Shown: positions 1 through 7,141, counted from the stretch's first letter. The stretch is DNA of 12,338 nt from an uncultured Rhodospirillales bacterium (GCA_903932545.1 CAIZGT010000233.1:1-12338), one strand, 5' to 3'. The notes: a model not told the origin generated them from the sequence alone. Translations and numbers: made by a program.

Positions 1-105
1 AACACCCGCGTTCTGAGCGAAGAATTCGACGCGGAGGGCCGCGTGCTAAAAGTGCGCGGCCTGCCCGGCACCATCGCACGGCTCCAACGCGCCCTGTGCG
101 CATGA
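1..105 (+). CDS. C-terminal tail of an unidentified protein (5' end outside window)
   Basis: An open frame enters from the left edge in frame 1 and ends at TGA 103-105, giving 34 residues. The peptide contains the pieces RVLSEEFDAEG and LKVRGLPGTIARLQRAL. An acidic turn followed by a beta strand and a final helix loosely resembles the C-terminal end of HflX-type GTPases, but there is too little sequence to identify the family. It is called coding because it is open to the edge, has a normal codon pattern for the region and ends ahead of a non-coding gap. Its 160-bp distance from the next gene, which has its own ribosome-binding site, suggests a separate unit. Confidence 0.45.
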   Translation, partial: NTRVLSEEFDAEGRVLKVRGLPGTIARLQRALCA

Positions 106-265
106 TGTGTCTGGGGTGCCCCGTTATCCCGGCTAGGTGAATTCCGAACCTGCCCGCCCATAAAGCCCGCGCCGATATTGCCAGCCTGACAATGGCACCA
201 ATCGACCGGCCGTCTCTGGGATTATCCCAGCAGCCGCAGGGCGCATCACCAGGAGCAACGGCATC
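106..265. other. Intergenic region upstream of the double PRC-barrel gene
   Basis: These 160 bases hold no credible ORF. They should carry the promoter of the 266 gene. I see only a short GGGG-TG-CCCC palindrome near 115-124, too small to be a terminator by itself, and a Shine-Dalgarno AGGAG at 251-255. No clear -35/-10 pair was found. Confidence 0.4.
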
Positions 266-1024
266 ATGCTAAGGGTCGCATCATCGCTGATCGGCTACGA
301 AGTCGAGGCCTCCGACGGTCATGCCGGGCGCGTGCACGACATTCTGTTTGACGACACAACCTGGAGACTCCGCTGGCTGGTGATCGACACTGGCGGCTGG
401 TTGAGCGGTCGCCGCGTGCTGATCCACCCCTCCGCCATCGGGCCACTGGACGTGGTGGATTCCGCCTTCCAGGTCAAACTCGCCCGCCAGACCATCCTCG
501 ACGCGCCCGGCAGTTTAACCGACCGCCCGGTCTCGCTCCAGCAGGAGAAGAGTCTTTACGATTATTATGACTGGGATCCGGCCTGGGGAGGCAGTTCCTA
601 TGGCCAGGGCACCATGGTTGCTGATCTGGAACCTGTCATGTTCTTCGACCGCGACACGTTGCGCGGAGCAGCCGGCGAAGGGTTTCACCTCGATGCAGGT
701 GATCCACATCTGCGCAGCATTGCCGAGGTGAAGGGCTATCACGTCCACGCCAATGACGGCGATATCGGCCATGTGCAGGATCTGCTGGTTGACGATGCCT
801 CCTGGCTGATCCGCTATGTGATTGTTGACACCAGCAATTGGTGGATCGGCCAGCACGTTTTGTTATCGCCGTTCGCGGTGACACATATCGAGTATCCCGA
901 CCAGAAAATCCGGATCGACACCACCAAGGCCAAAATCCGCTCCAGCCCGCCGTGGAAGCCGGAAACACTGGTGGACGCGGCATACCAAGCAGAATTGAAT
1001 AAATATTACGATTGGGAGTCCTAA
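266..1024 (+). CDS. Tandem PRC-barrel domain protein
   Basis: This is a 252-residue, probably cytoplasmic protein with no signal peptide or membrane segment. It has two PRC-barrel units. Unit 1 covers about residues 4-85, with LIGYEVEASDG, GRVHDILFDD and RWLVIDTGGWL. Unit 2 covers about residues 153-220, with VKGYHVHANDG, GHVQDLLVDD and RYVIVDTSNWW. Each unit is followed by a tail ending in the same motif, YYDWDP at 100-105 and YYDWES at 247-252, so barrel plus tail appear duplicated as a block. PRC-barrel proteins of this kind are small beta-barrel modules that often bind RNA, protein or membranes; the exact role is unknown. The ATG at 266 has AGGAG at 251-255, 10 bases upstream. The gene converges on the Mla operon across an AT-rich gap. 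The family call is firm; the function is not. Confidence 0.9.
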   Translation: MLRVASSLIGYEVEASDGHAGRVHDILFDDTTWRLRWLVIDTGGWLSGRRVLIHPSAIGPLDVVDSAFQVKLARQTILDAPGSLTDRPVSLQQEKSLYDYYDWDPAWGGSSYGQGTMVADLEPVMFFDRDTLRGAAGEGFHLDAGDPHLRSIAEVKGYHVHANDGDIGHVQDLLVDDASWLIRYVIVDTSNWWIGQHVLLSPFAVTHIEYPDQKIRIDTTKAKIRSSPPWKPETLVDAAYQAELNKYYDWES

Positions 1025-1076
1025 TCGTTATTTCTCAAAAATTTTGAAAACTCACGTAAATTATTTTTTCTAATTT
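1025..1076. terminator. Very AT-rich convergent gap, possible weak bidirectional terminator
   Basis: These 52 bases separate the converging stops of the PRC gene and the lipoprotein gene. Only about 10 are G or C, against roughly 60% in the flanking genes. The near-palindrome TCAAAA-A-TTTTGA lies at 1035-1047, and T-runs follow at about 1062-1077. The palindrome has almost no loop, so it is not a classical GC-rich terminator. A termination role is inferred from position and composition only. Confidence 0.3.
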
Positions 1077-1673
1077 TCACGGAATGGCGTTTTCAATCTG
1101 ATCAAACACCTCCGATAGCGCCGCAAGCTGAGCGTGCACTTGGTCGGCGGGCTGGCCGTTGATCAGGTCTGCCTTGCCGGTGAAGTTCGACTGCATCAAA
1201 ATCTTGCGACCAGGACTGCGCAGATCGATAGCGGTTAAGGCGATCACTGCTTCGGCACGACGTTGCGCGAGATCGATATGCAAGGAGGTCAGGCTGCCTT
1301 CCAACGTGATATCCGCGATCGCTCGGCTGCCTTGGGGCAGAACCGCCGAAAACCGCCCGGATTGGTTGAGCCACAGCATCAAGCATCCTTCAACACCATC
1401 GGCAGGCGGCACCGACCAGCGTTCATAGAATTGCAGCGCGAGACTGCCATCTGCCTTTACAATTTGCAGCTCATCACCCTCCAGCCCTGGACCCGCACGC
1501 AACTTCCGCAATTCGATTGTCTTGCCGCCGATGCGCGCTGGGAGGATCGAAGATCGCGGCACCGCCATCGGCCAGCGTCGCTGCTCCACGAAAGGCCGCT
1601 CTGAGAGGCCACAGGCCGACAGTAGCCCGGCTTGCGCGGCCTGCAGCATCGCATTACGCCGTGTGAAGCTCAT
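1077..1673 (-). CDS. ABC-type transport auxiliary lipoprotein (PqiC-like)
   Basis: This 198-residue protein has a lipoprotein signal. Residues 17-21 are LLSAC, making Cys21 the predicted lipidated residue. The segment before it starts SFTRRNAML, with a twin arginine at 5-6 and a weakly hydrophobic stretch, so export by Tat is possible. The mature part fits the ABC_trans_aux/PqiC family: a beta-rich domain with QFYERWSVPPADGVEG at about 82-97 and a C-terminal helical part. Such lipoproteins accompany MCE transporters and are thought to link them to the outer membrane. Its ATG overlaps the mlaD stop as ATGA (1670-1673) with no clear Shine-Dalgarno, so translation is probably coupled to mlaD. 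It is the last gene of the operon. Family assignment rests on size, lipobox, domain feel and context. Confidence 0.8.
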   Translation of the reverse strand: MSFTRRNAMLQAAQAGLLSACGLSERPFVEQRRWPMAVPRSSILPARIGGKTIELRKLRAGPGLEGDELQIVKADGSLALQFYERWSVPPADGVEGCLMLWLNQSGRFSAVLPQGSRAIADITLEGSLTSLHIDLAQRRAEAVIALTAIDLRSPGRKILMQSNFTGKADLINGQPADQVHAQLAALSEVFDQIENAIP

Positions 1674-2608
1674 CGCGCCGGCGTTCCACGCGGTGGTGGC
1701 CCGCCGAGCAGCAGCGCCGCCGGATCGCTGCGCAGGCTCTGGCTGGTCTCACGCAGATTGGCGGTAAAATTTGCGGCGTCGCGTAGCAACGGGTCGAGGC
1801 GCTGTTGCAGATCGGCCAAACCGTCATCTGCACGGGTGGCGGTGCGCTGCAATTGCTCGATCAGCTTGGCGAGTTTGGCGACATCCTCATGCGCCGAGCT
1901 GAGCAGTTCCTGGGTCGGCTTGCCGTCGATCAACTGGCGTATCGACGCCGAGGTGGCTTTCAACTCATCCGAAAGTCCGGGCACATCGGCCGCCAAAATT
2001 TGCCCATCGAGATCGTCCATCACCAATTGCGCGGTCTCAATCAAGGTTTGGAGATCAAGCGCCTGCAGCTTTGCGAGAACTGCCTGCCCGGCGTCTTGCA
2101 CCTGGGTGATGGTGCTCGGCATTGAAGGCACAACGTCGTCTCGCGGCGTCCAGGCCACAGAGGCCACCGGGAACAGCGCCGCATTGACGAAATCGAGCTC
2201 GATATAGGAAATCCCAGTGATCCCTTGGCTGGCCACCCGCGCGCGCAGGCCAAGCTCGCTATACCGGCTCGGGTCAGGCACCGTGCCAGATTTCGCCGGG
2301 TCGATGGTGTAGCGCACCACCACAAGCTGGAGGCTCTGCTGGCTTGCCACACTCTTTGGCTGAACCGGCACTTCCGTTGGATAGAGCACGCTGACCAAGC
2401 CAATCTGGGTGACGTGCCCCAGGCTCACGCCACGGAACTTCACCGGCGCGCCGACATCGAGGCCTTCGACGGAATCTTGGAAATAGCTCTCGAATTTCCG
2501 CCCGTCACGTACCTGATCGCGGCTGAAAAACAGCATGAGCCCGATAATCGCAGCCAGCCCCGCCAGCATCAACACGCCCACGCGCAGGAAGGTTGCTTTG
2601 CTGCTCAC
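1670..2608 (-). CDS. mlaD: MlaD-family MCE substrate-binding protein
   Basis: This 312-residue protein has one N-terminal membrane helix (about 8-28), an MCE domain (about 38-135) and a long helical C-terminal half (about 160-290). MCE features include SVEGLDVGAPVKFRGVSLG at about 46-64 and the later SQGITGISYIELDF. The C-terminal part is rich in leucine, glutamine and charged residues and probably forms a helical tube or coiled coil, ending in a Pro/Gly-rich tail. MCE proteins form hexameric rings in the periplasm that carry lipids between the membranes with MlaE and MlaF. The start is GTG at 2606-2608, overlapping the mlaF stop as GTGA. The next in-frame ATG would cut into the membrane helix, so GTG is preferred. 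The long helical region is closer to PqiB/LetB-like or plant TGD2-like forms than to the short E. coli MlaD. Confidence 0.9.
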   Translation of the reverse strand: MSSKATFLRVGVLMLAGLAAIIGLMLFFSRDQVRDGRKFESYFQDSVEGLDVGAPVKFRGVSLGHVTQIGLVSVLYPTEVPVQPKSVASQQSLQLVVVRYTIDPAKSGTVPDPSRYSELGLRARVASQGITGISYIELDFVNAALFPVASVAWTPRDDVVPSMPSTITQVQDAGQAVLAKLQALDLQTLIETAQLVMDDLDGQILAADVPGLSDELKATSASIRQLIDGKPTQELLSSAHEDVAKLAKLIEQLQRTATRADDGLADLQQRLDPLLRDAANFTANLRETSQSLRSDPAALLLGGPPPRGTPAR

Positions 2609-3345
2609 GCCGCTACCATCTCGCGGTGGAAGAAGGCATGCACAACCTTGTCGGTATTTTCATCGCGCAGCACGCGAGGATCTCCCGCAGCAATCACGCT
2701 GGCGCGTGCGGCATCGAGCATCACGCAGCGATCCGCGATCGCCAGGATCGAGGCAAGATCGTGTGTCACCAGCACAAAGGTGATCGCCATCTCATCGCGC
2801 AGATCCAGGATCAGCCGGTCCAGCCCAGCCGCAGTGATCGGATCAAGCCCGGCGGAGGGTTCATCAAGAAACAGCAGCGGCGGGTCGAGCGCCATGGCGC
2901 GCGCGATGGCAGCGCGCTTGCTCATGCCGCCGGAGATTTCACTCGGCATCAGCGCCACCGCATCCGCCAAGCCCACCAAACCGAGCTTCACCCGCGCAAT
3001 CTCGGCGCGAGCGTCAGCAGGCAGGTCGGCATGCATTTCCAGCGGCAGCATCACGTTTTGCAACAAGTTCATCGATCCGAACAACGCGCCGCCTTGGAAC
3101 ATCACGCCAATCCGGGTCAGCACGTCCGCATCGGTGGGATACATCTCCTGACCAAGCACCTGCACCTTGCCGGTGGATGGCGGCAGCAATCCCACCATTT
3201 GCCGCTGCAATGTCGATTTGCCACAGCCGGAACCGCCAAGGATGGCAAACACCTCGCCGCTCTGCACCTCAAACGAGACGTCGGCATAGATCGTGCGGCC
3301 GCCGAAGCTCTGGCCGACATGCTCAACGGAGACAACGCTACCCAT
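2605..3345 (-). CDS. mlaF: MlaF-type ABC transporter ATP-binding protein
   Basis: This is a complete 246-residue ABC ATPase. Walker A is GGSGCGKST at 37-45, the Q-loop glutamine is Gln84 (VMFQGG), the signature is ISGGM at 137-141, Walker B is LLFLDEP at 157-163 with catalytic Glu162, and the H-loop histidine is His195 (THDL). The signature variant SGGMSKR, in place of SGGQ-QR, and the wording around FQGGALFGSMNLLQNV are typical of MlaF/Mkl ATPases that power MCE lipid transporters. It lies 3 bp downstream of the mlaE stop and overlaps mlaD by GTGA. The start ATG at 3343-3345 has TAGG/GGGGA sequence just upstream. It should sit on the inner face of the cytoplasmic membrane with the MlaE homolog. 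All catalytic residues are present. Confidence 0.95.
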   Translation of the reverse strand: MGSVVSVEHVGQSFGGRTIYADVSFEVQSGEVFAILGGSGCGKSTLQRQMVGLLPPSTGKVQVLGQEMYPTDADVLTRIGVMFQGGALFGSMNLLQNVMLPLEMHADLPADARAEIARVKLGLVGLADAVALMPSEISGGMSKRAAIARAMALDPPLLFLDEPSAGLDPITAAGLDRLILDLRDEMAITFVLVTHDLASILAIADRCVMLDAARASVIAAGDPRVLRDENTDKVVHAFFHREMVAA

Positions 3346-3348
3346 GGC

Positions 3349-4476
3349 CTAAATCCCCAGCCGGTTGAACAGCACTGCCATCAGGCCGTCGAGTGCGACG
3401 GTGGCCACGATCCCGCCCACCACAGCGGCGGTAGCGGATTGCCCCACCGCGCGTGGGCCTTGCCCAGTCGCAAGCCCGGACCGGCAGCCAATCACCGCCA
3501 CGGCCGCACCAAACAACAGCGATTTGAACAAGCCGCCGAACAGATCGCCAGGCACCACGGCGTGCGCCACCGCGTGCAGCACTGTCACCGGCGGAATGCC
3601 GTTGCCGACCAGCACCAGCAACATGCCGAGCAAGCCGGACAGTTCCATCAGCACCGTCAGCACTGGCATCACCAGCACCGCCGCGAACAGGCGGGGCAGA
3701 ACCAGCATCGTGGTATTATCCACCCCCATTGTGGTGAGCGCGTCGAGTTCCTGGTTGACCTTCATCGTGCCGATCTCAGCCGCAAAGGCAGAGGCGGAAC
3801 GACCCGAGAGGATGACAGCGGTCAGCAATGGCCCCAATTCCCGGATCAGCCCGACCGCCACCAGATTGGCGACATATATATCGGCACCGAACCGACGCAT
3901 CGGCACGAGCGACTGAAACGCCAGGATAAGCCCGATCAAAGTGCCGAGCAGCACCACCAAAGGGATTGCCTGCACCCCCGCCGCATCCGCAGCCCCTAGG
4001 AAATCCGCCCAGCGGAACATCCGCAACCGGCTCGGCAGGCGGGCAATTGTTACCGCGATCTGGCCCAGTGTCGCCACCGCATCACCTAGCCCGCGAAATG
4101 CGTCCGCCATGACCGCCAACCAATCCGGCCCCTGGGCAAGCGGGCGCGGCGGCGCGACAGCTGCAGCGGGGCGAATGCGGTTAAGCACAAGCTCCACCCC
4201 CGACGTCGCCCCACTGAATACTGCCGTGCCGCCATGATTGCGCTCAGCCTGCAACAGCATTGCCGCCCCCGCCGTATCACAACTCGGCACCTGCGCCAGA
4301 TCGATGGTCAACGCGGTTGACGTATTCATCGCAGCGTGTTGCACGCGCAACCACAAGGGGGCCACGCTGGTCGCGTCCAGCGGGCCGGCGAAGCACAGCG
4401 TCAGCCCTTTCGGCGTGCTCGAAATCTTCACCGACGCCAAGCGGTTTTGCGTCATCGTCTCAGGATTTGATGTCAT
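3349..4476 (-). CDS. mlaE: MlaE-family lipid transporter permease with N-terminal STAS domain
   Basis: This 375-residue protein joins two modules. Residues about 10-105 form a STAS domain, with the core strand and helix PSCDTAGAAMLLQ at 64-76; Thr68 occupies the place of the conserved Ser/Thr of STAS proteins such as MlaB. Residues about 145-375 are a MlaE permease, with IPLVVLLGTLIGLILAFQS and the signature run RELGPLLTAVILSGRSASAF at 202-221, followed by the EIGTMKV-EL-AL segment that contacts the ATPase. E. coli has a separate mlaB gene for the STAS function; fusion to MlaE is a known arrangement elsewhere. The ATG at 4474-4476 overlaps the ohyA stop by 17 bp. An alternative ATG at 4453-4455, just after that stop, would remove 7 residues; neither has a good Shine-Dalgarno. 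Translational coupling to ohyA is likely. Confidence 0.93.
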   Translation of the reverse strand: MTSNPETMTQNRLASVKISSTPKGLTLCFAGPLDATSVAPLWLRVQHAAMNTSTALTIDLAQVPSCDTAGAAMLLQAERNHGGTAVFSGATSGVELVLNRIRPAAAVAPPRPLAQGPDWLAVMADAFRGLGDAVATLGQIAVTIARLPSRLRMFRWADFLGAADAAGVQAIPLVVLLGTLIGLILAFQSLVPMRRFGADIYVANLVAVGLIRELGPLLTAVILSGRSASAFAAEIGTMKVNQELDALTTMGVDNTTMLVLPRLFAAVLVMPVLTVLMELSGLLGMLLVLVGNGIPPVTVLHAVAHAVVPGDLFGGLFKSLLFGAAVAVIGCRSGLATGQGPRAVGQSATAAVVGGIVATVALDGLMAVLFNRLGI

Positions 4477-6094
4477 GCAGCGCCATGAAGGCCCGATAGA
4501 GCACGCGTGGGTCGAACGCGCCTTTATAGACGGCGGGTGGCACGCGGTTCAGGCCCAGCAGGCTGTAAACCGCAAGTTGCGCCGCGCGGATCGAGTATTC
4601 GACTGTGAACACCACATCGTCCGGCATTTCGCAGAACTGGCCCACGAAGCCGAGATTGCGTGTGCCTTGCGGGATCACCGCAGGCCGATCACCCAGGCTG
4701 CGGCAGAGGAATTGGCTGGTGATGAACGGCATCATGCAGGGAATGACGATCGCATCCTTCAATATGCGCGCCGCCTGTGCCTGCAGATGCAGATGGCCAA
4801 TGATCTCTGTCATGATCTCCCGCCCGCTGCACTGAGGCATCGTCTTGGCCACAAAAGTGCCGAGCGTGTCCATTTTCAGGCCATAGCCCCAGAACACGGT
4901 CACATTCTCCGGCTGGCCGATGAAATGCGGCTGGAACGGGATGACGATGGACGCCAGCCAGGGTGACTGCGCAAAAGTGATCAACCCACCTTCACCTGGC
5001 ACATTGCCGGTGAATTCCATCACCAGCTTGAGAAACGCCACATCGTGCAAAGTGACGGTAAATGACAGCCATTTGGACTGCGCAATATGGTCGCAGAACA
5101 CGCTGGGCCGACCGAAGAGCGGCCGCTCATTGGCAATCTTCTCCCATAGCGTCCACGCGCCACCGTCTGCTTTGGAATTCAGGATTGGCGCGGTCTCGCT
5201 GTCACCGAGGCTAGAGCCCTCGGTCATCGAGCCGAGGGTCACGATCACCAGATCGTCATGCCCCACTGCAATCTGGCCACTAACACCACCCAAGGCGGTG
5301 TCGATACGTACCACCGCGTGATCGCCCACGTGATCCGCAAATTGCAGGTCGGTCACTGCGGTGTTGAGCAGGAACACCACGCCGCGCTCATCCAGCCATT
5401 TGTGCAGGGGGCGCACCATTGAATCGAATTGGTTGAACGGGGTGCGCATGATCCCCTCCAGCCGGCTGATGCCAGAGACCATATGGGCAAAGCGGACCAA
5501 GTAACGCTTAAACTCAACCGCGCTATGCCAAGGCTGAAACGCGAAGGTGGTGCACCAAAGGAACCAGAAATTGGTTTCGAAAAACGTTGGGTCGAATTGT
5601 TCGGCGATACTGGTGGAGGCGAGGAATTGCTCCGGCTCCAACGCCAGCCGCTCAATCGTCAGAATGTGATGCTCGCTCAGCCCAAGACCCGGTGCGGTCT
5701 CCCGCGCGCCGTCGCGCACCAGTCGGGATTTGGACGACGTTTGCATCGTCGCATTCCAGTCAAAAATCTCCTGCGTTACCGTCTTGCCGCCGCTGAGTGC
5801 TGGAATGCTGTCGAACAGCGCGTAGGTGCAAAGATACTTGCTCTCCAGCATCCGCCCGCCACGCAAGACATAGCCACGCTCGGCCGAACCCGCGCCGTCG
5901 AGACTGCCACCGAGCAACCCGCTTTCCTCGATGATGGTAATGCGATGACCCTCCAGATCACCGTCACGGATCAAAAACGCCGCGGCTGCCATTGAGGCGA
6001 TACCGCCGCCGATCAGATAAGCGCGCGCGGTGCCGTTGGAATCGAATGGCTTGGCGCTGGTTTGCGGCACGGGCGATTGGGTGATTGCGGACAT
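4460..6094 (-). CDS. ohyA: Oleate hydratase (FAD-dependent, myosin-cross-reactive antigen family)
   Basis: This 544-residue protein is recognised as an oleate hydratase, which adds water to the cis-9 double bond of oleate to give 10-hydroxystearate. The FAD-binding Rossmann motif YLIGGGIASMAAAAFLIRDG lies at 26-45, followed by EESGLLGGSLDG at 56-67. RGGRMLE at 78-84 contains the probable catalytic Glu84. The family block FWFLWCTTFAFQPWHSAVEF lies at 176-195 and is followed by Tyr198, the likely partner tyrosine. The C-terminal VGQFCEMPDDVVFTVEYSIR block is typical. The frame stays open to GTG 6173-6175, but the ATG at 6092-6094 has GGAG 7 bases upstream and places the FAD motif at a normal distance. 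Another ATG at 6122-6124 has a weaker site. It is the first gene of a leftward operon with the Mla transporter genes. Catalytic positions are inferred from motif memory, not an alignment. Confidence 0.93.
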   Translation of the reverse strand: MSAITQSPVPQTSAKPFDSNGTARAYLIGGGIASMAAAAFLIRDGDLEGHRITIIEESGLLGGSLDGAGSAERGYVLRGGRMLESKYLCTYALFDSIPALSGGKTVTQEIFDWNATMQTSSKSRLVRDGARETAPGLGLSEHHILTIERLALEPEQFLASTSIAEQFDPTFFETNFWFLWCTTFAFQPWHSAVEFKRYLVRFAHMVSGISRLEGIMRTPFNQFDSMVRPLHKWLDERGVVFLLNTAVTDLQFADHVGDHAVVRIDTALGGVSGQIAVGHDDLVIVTLGSMTEGSSLGDSETAPILNSKADGGAWTLWEKIANERPLFGRPSVFCDHIAQSKWLSFTVTLHDVAFLKLVMEFTGNVPGEGGLITFAQSPWLASIVIPFQPHFIGQPENVTVFWGYGLKMDTLGTFVAKTMPQCSGREIMTEIIGHLHLQAQAARILKDAIVIPCMMPFITSQFLCRSLGDRPAVIPQGTRNLGFVGQFCEMPDDVVFTVEYSIRAAQLAVYSLLGLNRVPPAVYKGAFDPRVLYRAFMALHDIKS

Positions 6095-6274
6095 TGAAAA
6101 GCTCCGGGCTGAACCGTTTCGCATGAGCTTCAAGGTAGAAGCGAAACCAAATCGCCCGGCAGGTTCGGAATCCACCCATGGCGGATGTTACGTAATTCCC
6201 GATTCTGTTTGGCGCGGCTCACCACCCCTAATCTTCCGCTTGCCATTCAAGATTGACGCGATGGGGTAATGACC
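6095..6274. other. Divergent intergenic region, ohyA operon and small gene
   Basis: This stretch of about 180 bp lies between the divergent starts of ohyA (leftward) and the small gene at 6275. It should hold promoters for both, including the one driving the whole ohyA-mla operon. I could not identify a convincing -35/-10 pair or operator. The stretch 6185-6260 is locally richer in A and T than its surroundings. Confidence 0.4.
6102..6105 (-). promoter_or_regulatory. Shine-Dalgarno site that fixes the ohyA start
   Basis: GGAG on the minus strand lies 7 bases upstream of the ATG at 6092-6094. No comparable site precedes the two longer in-frame starts (ATG 6122-6124, GTG 6173-6175). Confidence 0.6.
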
Positions 6275-6475
6275 ATGTACGACGGTGTCAGACGCAAGCA
6301 GGCCACCAACACTTCCAAAATCAGGCCTCCGATCGTCGAAGCATGGCGCAATATGCACGACGATGAAGACGTGGCTCTGCTAAGCGACATCGTGCCCATG
6401 GGCTTTTCGGACGCGGCGCTTGCAGCCGGTTATCAGAAGCCGATCAGAATGAGCTGGTTCTGGCGCAAGGCCTGA
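6275..6475 (+). CDS. Small hypothetical protein, 66 residues
   Basis: I do not recognise this family. The product is a small soluble protein, MYDGVRRKQATN at the start and IRMSWFWRKA at the end, with an acidic middle (NMHDDEDVALL) and basic ends. It has no signal peptide or membrane segment. The central piece LLSDIVPMGFSDAALAAGY looks helical. Two starts are possible, ATG 6269 and ATG 6275; GGGG at 6263-6266 lies 8 bases before the second and only 2 before the first, so 6275 is preferred. The strongest support for a real gene is the perfect-looking terminator 17 bases after its stop. It stands alone on the + strand between two leftward operons. Confidence 0.65.
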   Translation: MYDGVRRKQATNTSKIRPPIVEAWRNMHDDEDVALLSDIVPMGFSDAALAAGYQKPIRMSWFWRKA

Positions 6476-6491
6476 TCACCACACAGGACGC

Positions 6492-6527
6492 AAAAAGGGG
6501 CGGCGCTGCATCGCCGTCCCTTTTTTT
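6492..6527. terminator. Strong bidirectional rho-independent terminator
   Basis: The arms AAAAAGGGGCGGCG (6492-6505) and CGCCGTCCCTTTTT (6512-6525) pair over 14 positions with a single G-T wobble and a 6-base loop; the T-run continues to 6527. The T-run serves the + strand gene ending at 6475, and the A-run serves the leftward group ending at 6546 (DUF3309). Position between two converging stops fits double use. Confidence 0.93.
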
Positions 6528-6545
6528 GTAGCGCGACCGTGGTGG

Positions 6546-6704
6546 CTACAGCGCACCGATCAGCATCAATACCAGAACAATCACGATGATCGTGCCCAGG
6601 CCGCCAGCCGGATAGTAACCCCAGTTCATGCTATGCGGCCAAGTTGGAAAGACGCCAATCAGAAACAAAATGAGTACGATAAGTAGTATTGTTCCGAAAT
6701 TCAT
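6546..6704 (-). CDS. DUF3309 small membrane protein
   Basis: This 52-residue peptide matches the DUF3309 pattern. It begins MNFGTILLIVLILFLIGVFP, has the central TWPHSMNWGYYPAGGLG and ends with a second hydrophobic run, TIIVIVLVLMLIGAL. Two membrane helices (about 4-18 and 36-50) joined by a short TWPHS-WGY-P-GG turn are the hallmark of this family, whose function is not known. The ATG at 6702-6704 has GGAGAG about 6 bases upstream. It is the last gene before the terminator at 6492-6527 and lies 29 bp after the PRC-barrel gene, so the two are probably co-transcribed. The short length makes automatic annotation likely to miss it. Confidence 0.93.
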   Translation of the reverse strand: MNFGTILLIVLILFLIGVFPTWPHSMNWGYYPAGGLGTIIVIVLVLMLIGAL

Positions 6705-6733
6705 GCGAGCTCTCCAAAGTAACGGTATTGCGA

Positions 6734-7141
6734 TCAGTAAGCGTATTGGAATGAAGGCAACGCCTTGAGCGTGTCCTTGGTGGCGCCCTTCAACAGCAGA
6801 TGCGTATCCACCACGCTCAACGAACTGGCCAGCACCACCACGTAACGCTTGTCGATACCCAAGAACCCGCCCACCGAGAGCACCGCAAACGGCACCTGGG
6901 CTGAACTGGTGATGATGAGATCATCTACTGTGCCGATCACCTCATCCGTCTCGTTCTTCACCGAGCTTCCAAGCAGTTTTGACGCACGGTAGCCGGTCGC
7001 AAGCGTGGTGGGATCGACCCGCATCAAAGCGACCGTCTGCGGCGCACCTTGGGCGTGGGCGGTTGCGGGGTAGAGGCCGGTGCCACTGATCGCTGCAAGC
7101 GCGATGCCCGCGCCGGCGAGAAGGCGGGTTAAATATTTCAT
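6734..7141 (-). CDS. Secreted PRC-barrel domain protein
   Basis: This 135-residue protein has a clear signal peptide: KYLTRLLAG, a hydrophobic core to about residue 20, and a likely cut after ATAHA at residue 30. The mature part is a single PRC-barrel, with TGYRASKLLGSSVKNETDEV, IGTVDDLIITSS, PFAVLSVGGFLGIDKRYVVV and a tail ATKDTLKALPSFQYAY. This periplasmic version is common in alphaproteobacteria and is often described as stress related, but no reaction is known. The longer frame begins with TTG six bases upstream; the ATG at 7139-7141 is chosen because GGAGG sits 7 bases before it. It lies 34 bp after csbD and 29 bp before the DUF3309 gene. It is unlike the 266 protein, which has two barrels and no signal. 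Confidence 0.9.
   Translation of the reverse strand: MKYLTRLLAGAGIALAAISGTGLYPATAHAQGAPQTVALMRVDPTTLATGYRASKLLGSSVKNETDEVIGTVDDLIITSSAQVPFAVLSVGGFLGIDKRYVVVLASSLSVVDTHLLLKGATKDTLKALPSFQYAY

Noticed and set aside
2593..3999. A 468-residue + strand open frame opposite mlaF and mlaE
   Set aside because: It is His/Gln/Arg-rich with no domain signal and is fully antisense to two well-recognised transporter genes; it is a shadow frame from biased codon use.
6095..6175. GTG-started 27-residue extension of oleate hydratase
   Set aside because: No Shine-Dalgarno precedes it, while the internal ATG at 6092-6094 has GGAG at ideal spacing. It cannot be fully excluded without N-terminal data.
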